Of a DNA stretch of 58,596 nt, positions 26,601 through 38,600 are shown piece by piece. The DNA comes from Echinococcus granulosus. Its lineage: Eukaryota > Platyhelminthes > Cestoda > Cyclophyllidea > Taeniidae. The notes below the pieces were generated by a model. The model was given only the letters and a program-made list of their open reading frames with translations. It did no database searches and was not told where the DNA came from. The position numbers and the translations under genes are program-made. Positions within the stretch are counted from its first letter, which is position 1, and every line of letters starts with the position of its first letter. The stretch is taken from the NCBI RefSeq assembly GCF_000524195.1, contig NW_020170395.1, forward strand, positions 22,454 through 81,049, written 5' to 3'.

Positions 26601-29600
26601 AAATGGGGTGAGATTATTCGATCACATCTTTCGGCTGCCTTGTCATCCCTACTCAATACCTTGACGTTTGATATCACGAGAATAGTTAAAGTGATGCCTT
26701 TACAGTCGGGTTGATAGCTTTGCGATCGCATCTAGTCGTGAGATCTGTACTTGATAGCGCAATTCTTGTGCTAAAGGTGAATTATAAATCGAATTGGAAA
26801 CGTTAAAACCCATTGAGGTTCTTATTCTGTGTATGTAATGCTTGACATTCTCGTTGATTTTATTTGCGTCACCCGTGATTTCCATTTGCTTTTCGATGTT
26901 TTCACTCCAAAATTTCGTTACTTCCATGGCGCTCTCCGCCATCGTCAGTGTTCAGCAAGAGCGGACATTTCTTTCACGTGCCATTTGTTCACTGACCTGG
27001 CACAGTTTCTGGAAGTCACTTGCTAACACTCGGTTTCTGTGTTTCCATCGTAGGTGGGGCGTCGCTCAATTGCACATTCGAGAGTGGGAGTCTGTGTACC
27101 TGGTCAAATGATCAAAACAATTGGCTCGCAACATGGGAAATTGTGCAAAGAAAGAACACAATTCTCTGTCTGAAACCTCTCCGTATTCCATCTGATGCAA
27201 ATGCGGAGATGTCTGCCCGTCTCTACAGTCGTTTCTTGAGTGTACAGGATGGAATTGGATGTTTTAAGTTCAGCTACATTATCTCTCCAACTGAAGTTCG
27301 TAGTAGCGCTCATCTTGAACAGTCTGCAAAACTGTCCCTCATGCAAAGGCAAATGGGGTGAGGAGGGAATGGTCCAACATCTCACCAATATGGTTTTTCA
27401 GTCGTTCTTCATTAACTTCTTCGAGTTGGTTTTGTTTATAAATGGGCTTGGTTCCAGTGAATACATCTATTCACGTCAATATTTCTTGATGTCGTTTTTT
27501 TTGTCTTCCACTGAGTGGTCCATTATCTCAGTAGAATAATTTCGCTCTAGCTTTCCTTGATGACTTCTCATTCGTTCATTTGACTGTTAATCCCATTTTT
27601 CATGGTATGGGACCGTTTTCAGGCTACTCGCAATGCTAATGAGCCACAGTTCCTTAGTTTTTCGATTTCCCTCTACTTTTATCAATCTCGGCACTTCAGC
27701 ATCCGATGTTAGTTGATTAGGTTCCCATTTATCTGAAAGACTCAGATAATTGAATACTAAGCCCTCCTCTGATGTCTCATTTGTAGGACATACAGCACAT
27801 ATTGTAACCAACTGATGTGTTCTTCCTCGTCCTCAGACCACATTTCTTTGCTTCCTTTCAGAGGTGTCCGCCTCTTTATTCGCTTGTGATTTCGAGGTGC
27901 AGGGACTAAAATCCCTCTGCGGATGGAAGGACGATCCCAGGGACAATGGTGTTGCCTGGATCATTGTCTGGAATTCCGATCTTCACACCAACAGCCTTTG
28001 TATGACGCTTGCCACATCGAGTCGCTACGTGGCAGATGATGATGGCAATTTTGGTTTTGGCGGTATTAATGAACCTGTGATGCGAGCTAGGTTATGGAGT
28101 CCAAAATTCCATGCTGCAAAGACCTATGAGGCACCGCAGTGTGTCAAGTTCTCGTTCAAGTTTGATCAACTAGACGCCGAGTCATCTTCTTCCTTGAGTG
28201 TGATGCGTCATTCTGTGAGGTAATCCGTGGATTCACTGCATGCCGATAGGGAGAATTATGATTGGGTTGCAATCTGCCAATCTGAGGGAGAAATAGAAAG
28301 GTAGTGTGAAACTGCTGTGGCTGTTGACATACAGCTGCGGGAAGGAAGTCTTCCACATCCGTTAGCATTAGTGTCTTTTGATCACGACTTCGGAGATTGG
28401 TGTATTTATTGAATTTTACTGTATTTTTACATGACAGGGACATTTACTATGGTTCATTGTTATTTTGGAATTCTTGACCCAAAATCGGAACGAAATGACC
28501 AAAGAAGAGGAGATAATGAAGGATTGATTCTCACTACTTCTTGTTGCTTCAGTGATCTAGTGAGCTTGTCGATCACTTTCTATTGCACTTCAAGATCGGC
28601 GGTCTCCGGATTCCACGCTTCTTTTCTGACTTTTTCAATGACGTATAAAGGAGTTTCCTTTATACTGGCTCTGAATTCACTGTTTGAAGGTGATATTGAT
28701 TGTTGTAGAAACAATGAGCGGAGGGCGTTTCGAAAGAGTTCGAGTATTCCGTTGACTCGGATACTGAATCCAGGAACGCGACGTTGCAAAAGGACAAGGG
28801 TTTAATTCGTCTCCTTCTTGATGCTTAATCAGCCTGGCGAATTCGGCTGTGATTGATCCTCATTCTAGTTCCAAGGTCGACGAATTTCGTTTATGGTTAT
28901 CCATGCAGGGAGGCGTTTCCTTCCACATTGGTTCTGATTCTGTGTTGATACACCTTAAATCCTCATTTCAGGTTTGATTTCTGCTGTCTTCCCGTCAGAA
29001 TCTTTCGTCAGTAGTACTTTTAACTATTCATTAGATCCACAAAACTTGTGATGAACATGTTAGTGGCGGCTAAATTGTTCTCTCGTTTCTGGAAATTCTT
29101 CCGGCTCTAAGTAGACCCCACTGTTTCCCCTTTTCAGCAGTTTCAACAGCTGGAAAGTCACCGTTGGACTGCCATTTCGATAATGCCTGCAGCTGGATGC
29201 CAGACCCTCGTGATAGCACAGCAAAGTGGCAAATTGAGAATGGCACCATGTGTCTGCGTCCTGTTAGCCTTCCACAGCATTTCGAATCCTTTTCCGATCT
29301 TGAATCTAGTCATAGTGATCGGCGTGCACGGCTATGGAGTACTGATATTCGTTTCCATCACAATGTTCAGTGTCTCTGTTTCATCTATTCTCTCAGCTCC
29401 ACACCGGTGGATAAGTTCTCACTTTCCGTTCTGCTTCACTCGTCGGGGTATGATGGAGGCCCTAAATAGTAGCCTAGGAATATACCTCTGCCCATGGCAG
29501 TTAGGATAGGCTACTCTTAGATTTGCTTTTTTATTTTTGTCATTTTAAAGTAATCCATGCCTTTTATGCGTCATATTTATATTTTTTTATATATGGTTAT

Positions 29601-32600
29601 TCTTCTTTCATTTCCACTTCGTCCTTCCATCTTGGTGTGCATGCTCCCAGATTTGAATGCTTGTCGTTTCGCTTTCACTTTGGGATGTCTGTCGTGACTG
29701 ATGCTCTCTTATGACCCTTTGCTCCCTTTTTAGTCTAGCTGCTTATCTTGTAGGGAGTAATAAGGCATATAGGCTTCTACCCCCTCTTATCTTTCTTGTT
29801 TGACTGATGATTGGCTGCTACCTTCGTTCGTTTGAAACAGGGGCTTGGGCTTAGGCTGTAGCACTGAGTAAGATTAAGGTCTAGTCGTCCTGACTGTTGA
29901 TCTCCAGGTTAGTGTCTACCCCTTTAAAAGCATGCTTGTTAAATTATGGTTTTTAGCTTTCTTAGGCGGGTTTATTTCCGGCTTTTGAAGCATAGTACCA
30001 CTGCAAGTATGGGTCACACTCACATCTAAGGTCAAGCAACCAGTTGCTAAAATTTGCCTTCCTTCCAACTGTGCCCACACGTGTACCGCATCCTTCACAG
30101 TGCAAAGTCTGCTACTACGCCAGTTTTTTGTGTAGTTCTATATGTTGGCACACGCAAAATCATTATTTGCAGCGATTTTTTCCTCTTATTATTTCTTCAC
30201 CTTGAAGTGCCTGCCAGCTAATTAAGGGCGAACATTTCGGTAGGCCTGCTCACACAGAGAGTAGCTAAATTTACTTCTTCCTAACGCCAATAGGGTCTTG
30301 TGGAATACAGTAGGTTCTCATTCCGTGTAGAGCGTGGCTGGTGTCACCTCCATTCCAGCATTTTTGCTTTGAAGGATTTCAGGGAACGTGAATCATGATG
30401 CGTTGGACAAAGTAGATACCTCCTCAGATGTCTTTCTTTTCATTATATAGTCTAACTCTTCCCTTTTTTTCTTCCTCTTTTAACCATCGTTCTATTTTTT
30501 CTTTCCTCTTTCAAACCGGCATTTCGCTCTCATTCTTGCAGAAACTGTCAGAAAATCCTAGACGCCATAACCGGTCAGGAATTTGAGGTTTGGTAAGGCG
30601 AGGCTTCTCCGTTATAATTCATTCCACCCTTATATAGTCGGCCCGTTCTATTGTGGAATTCCTCCGTGTCACGTGCTCCCTCCTCTTCTTCCTGGAATAC
30701 CGCTCTCATAGACCTTGGAACTGATTCTTCGACTGATTTCAAGGTATTCCTTGCCCCTCGCTCCCCGTTTTTCCCCAAATTAGGGGTCCTAGTGTAGCTG
30801 GAAAGATTGTTGACTTCCCTTTTTTCAGTTCAATCTTGCTACTACTTTAGCCTTCTCCATTTTCCTCCTTTTGTTTTTCATCAATTCTCTCATTGTTATA
30901 CAGAAATTTGCGAGAAGTATTGGATCTGGCTACAGGGAAGACGCTTCAGATTAGGTAAATAAGACATTCGTGTTGTTCTAAATGACCCTAATATAGTCAA
31001 CCTGAAGTTATTTGGTCGTCCAAAGCGCTCTCGCAATCTCTTGCATGGCAGACTGCCCACGTATCATTAAACTCCAGCAGTAAGGCTGGGGATTTCAAGG
31101 TGAGACTGTTTGGTGTCTCCTTCCCTCTTCCCCTCCTCCATTCTGCCTTCCTTTTCTTCCACGATCTTTTTCTCTTTCTCACACCGTATTCCTTCTCTCT
31201 GCTCCTCCAGTAGCTGTAAAGATATTCGTGATCCAGCGACCGGAGATATTCATCATGTCTGGTAATTTCTCGTCCCCGTGTATTTGCGAAAATCTGTAGT
31301 AAATCCCATCACTTATGGTCTTCAAATAACACCATGGGTACGAAGTCCGTTTGGACACGAAATTCTGTCGATCTAGACAGTAATACGACCTCCGATTTTC
31401 AGGTGAGGAACTATTTAATTCGATCGTCATTTCATTAGCTGTCAATTGTTTAGATCTATGATATTGCTCTGTTTTTCACTCATTGTTAATTACTCATTAT
31501 TCATAATTAGTTTCGGCACTTACTACAACGCTTCTGTGATTCCCAAAACATTGGCAGGGGGAGGATTTCAACTAACAATTAGGTTTACTTTTAAGGAAGT
31601 GCGCAGACATTGCAATTTTAAATTCGTGATAAAGGGCATACCATTTCTACCAATTATTCCTCATTTTATCATTCTCCTGCGTTTGTTTGATGTGAACTCA
31701 CATTCCATCTGGAGGGCCTTCAATTCCATGGTTCCGTTGAGCCCAATGACCCAGATTAGATTTTGAGGTCTATAGTGTTCCTATGGCTACTCTTCAATCC
31801 TTCCAATTCCTCCTTTCCAATCCTGTTTAATTATTTGTCTGGGAAAACCGCCTTTGACTGTAATTTTTCATTGTCCTTCTAGTAACTGCCACTCAATCCT
31901 TGATCCTGTAAGTGGTGATGTGATCGAGTATTGGTAAAATCGTCTCCATTGCACATCAACAACCTCTTTCTAGTAAACCTCATCTCTTGTGGAAAAGCGA
32001 ATCAAGCTCTGGGTGGCAAAAGACCTCATTGGATCTCATCTCTAATTCCTCTACTGATTTTCAGGTGAGAGGGGTATTTTAGTTAATGCTCGGCGTCTCT
32101 GTCTCTCCTCTATTTACCCACCTTATCTTCCCACTTCTCTCCTTTCTCTTCATCTGTTTTAGTAGTTAAAAGGAATGTACGCCTCCCCATCTTTCTCATA
32201 ATAACCCTTATCAGATATCACATCAAACTGAAGGACAAATAAAATACTGGTAACTTGCGTCCCTATTTCACTATGACTACCTTATAGCAACCCAAAACAT
32301 CGGAGCTGCGAGTTGGTGTAAAAGTGCCGTAGGTCCGACTTCGAGGTGATTGGCCTTGCAAACGGTTCCTATATCGTTAGCTCAGTGGGATTTTGTGTAA
32401 ATTCGGCTTGTTTGAATCACCTGCACTCATCTCTTAATCTTACTCCCTCCTTCGTTTGCCGCATTATCTATTCTTGTCCTCGTCGTTCTCATTTAGCCTT
32501 TACCCATCCTAGATTTTGTCGTGATATTCCGGATCCTCTAACTGGCAAGATGATTCGATATTGGTAACCAATTTTCAATGGATATCCAGTAATTCCTCCT

Positions 32601-35600
32601 TGTTTAGTGAACCAAAAGCCCTGTGGTCAACAAATACTACAAGTGGTGCTTCTACTTGGTCCAAGGCCGTAGTTAGTTTGAACTCCGGCGAAGCTGTCCT
32701 GAATGGTGATTTTCAGGTATCAGTTGTAACACGTCTCCTGTCATCGATGCATGCAAAATAAGTAACTTATTCAGCTCCCATTTACCTCTTTTGATCTCCC
32801 CCTTCTTTTCCCTCTGCTACCTACCTAATCTTATCCTCTGAGTCCTTGTTTCCTCTACCTATTTACTATTTACAAGTTGTTAATTCTTTAATCAAAAAGT
32901 CAAAAGTCCCTCGTTATTTTCATGGTTTTTTTTGTTAGCACTTTCAATTTCATGTCATTTGTAACGGAGGCCTTTGACACACTACAGGTTCGACGTCCAG
33001 TTAGCATAGTGTCATTGTTGATCTGTCTTCTGTGACGAAGAACCATTTCCGGGCATTTAGTGTAGCCCTACCAGGTGGTGGATGTTCATGAAACTCGATA
33101 GTGAAATCGGTCGACTTAGAACTCTAATTCTGCACCGAACTTTCAGGGTTTGAGACTTTATTATGCTCCTTTTAGCCTTATATCACGATTGAGTTGCTCT
33201 GTGCCCTTTTCTTGTGCCTCTTCATCTCTTCACTGTCATTCCCTCATCTTGTGGCAATATCACTGTGGCTGTTAAAGATGCACGATATTGGTTTACTATG
33301 AACAGGTCGTTTACCAAGACAGTAATTGACCGATTGAGTTTAATTTAAAATCCTGCAACTTATTCCTTACTTCCTCGCTTTCCCTTGCTTTTTCCATTTT
33401 TTCTTCTAATGCTTTTTTTCTCTTTCGTCTCAACTCAGTCGTTGCGTTCAAGTTATTCATCCGCTAACTGGGAAGCCGTCAAGTTTTTGGTGGGTTGTTC
33501 AGCCGTCTTTTGGTAACACGCTCCATTCTCTGATAGCTCCAATGATGATCTCTGGAATACTACAGGTTCAACGTCAGATTGGCAAACTGTCAAAGCCGAC
33601 TTGGCTTCTGCGGCTAAGAGTGATTTTCAGGTATTTGTCGTGACCTTAGTTCAAATGCAATTGATTGGCTAATCTAAGAGCGCATCTTAATTTAGCTTTC
33701 AAAATTTTACCTGGTTATTCTTCTCATTCTCAGTTAGATTTCTCTCATCTCGAAATCCTGTTCTACTTATTCACTGTGGGCGGCTTTTCTTTCGTAATAG
33801 GCTTTGGACTGCTTTAGTACGCTTCATCGCAATGTAAAATCCAACATTAAGTAGAGAAGAGTTGTAGATGCTCCCCTAGCGGTCTGTTTGGTGTGCTTCT
33901 CCTTCAATCCTGGCTTTGCTCTTTTTCGTCCGTTTTCCTTCTCCCCCTTCTCATGTTAATTCCACTTTGCTCCCACAGATCCTGCCATGAATTTGTGGTC
34001 CCTGAAACTGGTAAAAAGATCCAATATTGGTAACCATTTTTTAAGATTCCATTAACACAATTCTGTGCGTTTAGTGAACCAGAAACTTTGTGGTCGGAAA
34101 ATGCCACAAGCGGTGCATCCACTTGGTCAAAGGCCGTAGTTAGCTTGGATTCTGGCGAGGGTTCAGTGAAGACCGATTTTCAGGTACTAGCTGCTACTCT
34201 TCCGAACAAACGTTTTGCAAAAGTAATGAAATTCGCCAAGTCCATTTCAAATAAGGTTATGAATGTTGAATCACCGCTTTTGATCTATTCCTTCCTCTTT
34301 TCCCTTTCTTCTCTTTACCTGATATTTCATCGTCTTCCTAACGCCTTGTTTCTCTTATCAATCCAGTGACTGCGTTCAAGTAGTCCATCCTGTGACTGGA
34401 CAAACTTCAAGTCATTGGTGGGTTGTTTTGTAGTCATTGGGTAACACGCTCGGTGTCTTGCTAGCTTCAACCAATATCTCTGGAACACCACAGGTTCGAC
34501 GTCAGGTTGGCAGATGGCCAAAATTGATTTGACTTCTCTAGCGAAGAGCGACTTTCAGGTATTCTTCGTGATGTTGCTGTCCTATTTTGTCTAAAGACAT
34601 CACGTTGATTTGTCTACCAATCTCCCTTACTTATCTGGGCACTTTTTACATCCATGGCTTTTTGCGTTCAGTATGCAGACTTCTTTTCCTAATCATTTTA
34701 GTGCAGGCTTCCGTTTTTCGACTTCTCTTCGTAGCATTCCCATCACAGTTACGATCTATCTTGGAGCTCGCTCAATATCATTTTGCTTCTCATATTTCCA
34801 CGTAACATTAGTTTGTCTTCCCCGTATTTCAGTTGCTATTTTGCCTCTGGATCGCGCAAAATTCTACCAATTAATGTCGGTGTTCACTTTTTATATCTTA
34901 ATTTTGTCTGTTAATTATCTTTTGACAAGATCTAATTGCAAAACGTGGGGAGCAAGCTGTCTCGGAGTGGATGCTTGTATAACATCATCATCTTTGGCTT
35001 CTTACTTATCTGTTTCTTTACTTTTAAATATTCTTCCCTAATGCTCTATTTCTTCGGTTAACTCAGTCGCTGCGTTCAAGTTCCCGATCCGAAAACTAGG
35101 AAACCGGCAAGCCTTTGGTGGGTCGTGTGACCTTTAGATAACACTCAACTCCTTGCTAGCTTCAATGATGATCTCTGGAACATAACTGGCTCTACGTCAG
35201 GTTGGCAGACTGTCAGAGTCGATCTTACTTCTGTAGCAAAGAGTGATTTTCAGGTATTTGTCACGAGCTTGGTCCCCTCATAACAGACAGATATTACTAA
35301 CTTCCTGCATTTTAAGGTCCTCTACTCATTACACTTATCTTTTATAACTTTTGACGATGTCATTCACCCACATTCGTGACAATCTTAAATGCTTCTCCTG
35401 GTTACTGTCGGTTCGTTTTGCTTCTGTTTTGATTTACCTTCATTCTCTTCAGTTGTAGTATCTCTTTACTTCTATCTCATTGTAATGCTTTATCCTTTCA
35501 TGCATCGTATCTTCACTGTTCGAAAGTTCTTTAGAATCAATGTGCAGGTTTTTTTTTGGAATTTTACTAACTTCAGTGAGACAAGAGGAAATGGTTATTT

Positions 35601-38600
35601 GAGTGTCTGGTTTGATCCATCAAACTGAAGTCCTCACTTCTTACCTGTTTTCTGTCCTTTTTTCGTGCCTTTCCTATCTTTCCTAATCCACTGCCTCCCA
35701 TCGATTTAGCGACTGCGTCCAGGTTGCCAACCCGAAAGGTGGCAAGGCCACAAGTGTTTGGTGGGTCATTCTGTGGTCGTTAGATAACGCGCCTAACTCC
35801 TAATAGCTTCAGTGAGGACATTTGGAATACAACTGGCCCAACATCAGGTTGGAAAACCGCTAGGGTGGACTTGACTTCTGTGACAAAGAACGATTTTCAG
35901 GTATTTGTGGTGGCTTTGGACTCCCTAACTACTGGAAAGTATGCGTCACTAAAATTTTTTGGGAATTTTAATGCGTCTTGAACAAGGTGCTAGCTATAGT
36001 TACGCCTTTTCAACATCTTACTTAAAAACCCTTCTGTTGAGCTGCTTAGCGCTCATGTATCATGATCGCCTTTGGTTGAGTAATCGTGCAAGGCCGCAAT
36101 TCCCACGAAAATTAATTTGACCCCTGCCTGAGTGTGCCAGTTTGGAGAAGTGTGCTTCTGCCAAATCTCCTACTCCCTTACTGTCTTCTTTTGCCTTTCA
36201 TTTCCTGCCCTTGAATCCTTCTTAACACTTCATCTCTTCTGCCACCTCAGTGACTGTGTTCAAGTTGCTAATCCGAAAACGGGAAAACCAACAAATTTCT
36301 GGTGGGTAACTTGAGGCGCTTTGGATAACACACTTGATTTCGCATTAGCTTTAATGATGACCTCTGGAACACAACAGATTTATCACCGGGTTGGCAAACC
36401 ACTAAGGTGGATTTGACGTCTGTGGCCAAGAGCGATTTCCAGGTACTATTCGAGACTTCACCGTCTCACCTTAGTTTACGTGTTTATTTGACTAATCAAA
36501 GGATACTTTTTATTCCATTGTACCACTTTTCAAGCACCCTCATGCGCATCTTTTAAACATATTCCTTTAATTTATCTAACCTTCAGTTCCGTCTCGTGTT
36601 TTCCCACTGAACCCACATCAGTCCTTTTTAATCATGTGCTCATACGGTTTCGTGGCAGAATCATTTTAGTTCTCAATCCATGCAGTGTTCTTAAGGACCT
36701 TCACTCTGTTCTTGCATTCCAGCATATTTGACTTGCACTACTTTGTTTTGCGAAGGTAGTTTTCTATCTATTGTAATCGCCTTGGTTTCTTCAATATTAT
36801 TTATTGCCACACCTGTTTCAGAGACTTTGTCGGGAAATCTATAATCCTCTAGTCATCAGAGTGATTCTACATTTATTTCTGATTCCGTGATGAATGCTAA
36901 TCGTTGAACCAGAAATTTACCATCCTTCGTGGTTTTAAAGTCGCAAAGATTTCTTAGCGTAAAGCATCGTCATTCTCGTGCTATTAGTCCTTGGATTGGT
37001 AGTTGAGAAGGTAGTGCGGGTAATGGTGTGTCGGTGTTTAACCATCTGCTTTTCTATCTTCTACTTCTCTATCTTCTCTCCTTTTTTCCCAATAATATTC
37101 TGTCCCTTTTGTTAATTTAGTCGCTGCGTTCAAGTTCCCGACCCGATGGGTGGAAAAACTACAAGGGTTTGGTGGGTTTTTGACGAGTTTAGGATAACAC
37201 GCTCAATTCCCTGTTAGCTTCAATGACGATCTCTGGAATGCCTCTGGTCCTGCGTCGGATTGGCAGAATGCTAAAGTCGATTTGACTTCTGCAGCAAAGA
37301 CCGATTTTCAGGTATTTAGCGTTGTTTCACCTTAGATGGCGTCAGTCAAGCCAATAAACGAAGCAAATACATTTTTCAGGCAGCATTTATAGTGTAATTA
37401 CATTTCGTTAATAAGTTTACGTCGTGTCGTAAAATCGTACTAAATTGTCCCTTCTTTCCGGCTTGTTTGGGCTCCTTCTCCTTTGACTCTGCCCTCTTTT
37501 TACTTCATTCTCTTTCCTTTCTTTGCCGCATTTCTGCTATGCTTCGCTCTCCACAGGTCCTGCAGTGAATTTGTGAACCCTACGACAGGTAAAAGGATTC
37601 AACACTGGTAACTAGTTTCCTTGGATTTCATTTAATCGCTCTCATCTGTTTAGTGAACCAGAAACTCTGTGGTCGGCGAATTCAACTAGTGTTTTTTCGA
37701 CTTGGTCCAAGGCTGTAGTTAGTCTGGATTCTGGTGAATCCGTCGCAAAGAGTGATTTTCAGGTACCCGTCAAAATTTTGCTATCATCTTCGATGGGCTA
37801 GTAGAGGCAGTTAAGTAGAACCGCTAAAAAACTATTTCGGTGACATTTGTGTTTTTTGTTATGCTTTGTCACCTTGCCATTCTAGTGGCATTCCTTCTGT
37901 TCTGTTTCTTGTCTATTTTTGTCGTTTATAGAGATATGTTTCGGTACTTCATTATGCTAAAATGTCATGCTCAAACTATTCTTTGACAGTCGTGCCTCAT
38001 CAGTAGTTTCGACTCGTGAAAAATTGTCACTTTTTCCCTAAATCATGCCTTTCCTGAATTTCTGAATCCATTTTCAATTGGTTAAACGGAAGATTTGGCT
38101 TCCTCTGAAGCCATAAAGCGACTTACAATATAATCTAAAAACATCCCTGTTTGTAAAATAGCAGCTCTAATCATGAAGCTTGTATGCTGATTTGGATGGA
38201 TTAGATGTTCATGCCGCTAAATAGCTCTATTACTGTTAAGTAGTATTGAAGATTAAAACGTGGGATTGCTTGATGCTGTCTTCCTCAAACCTCCTTCCTC
38301 CTGCTCTTCTTTGATCTTTTGACTTTTTTTTCCACCCCAACTTTAATCCCATTGAGTTCTTCCGTCTGCTCTTTTAGTAACTGTAAAAATGTTCGTGATG
38401 CCGACACCGGTGAAATTCACATCATTTGGTAATTTTCCGCCTTCATTTAAACTGGCAAATTTGCAGTAAACCCAACCAATTGTGGTCTTCAGTCGACACC
38501 GAGGGTGCGCATTCAGTATGGACACGGGCTTCTGTTGACTTAGGCAGTAATACGACCTCAGATTTTCAGGTGAGAATAAGGATCTCAAGCTCATTATTAG

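Noticed and set aside
33066..33345. Further cassette remnants (ccgaactttcagGG and acgatattggtttac)
   Set aside because: Matches are too short to tell from chance pyrimidine-rich intron sequence.
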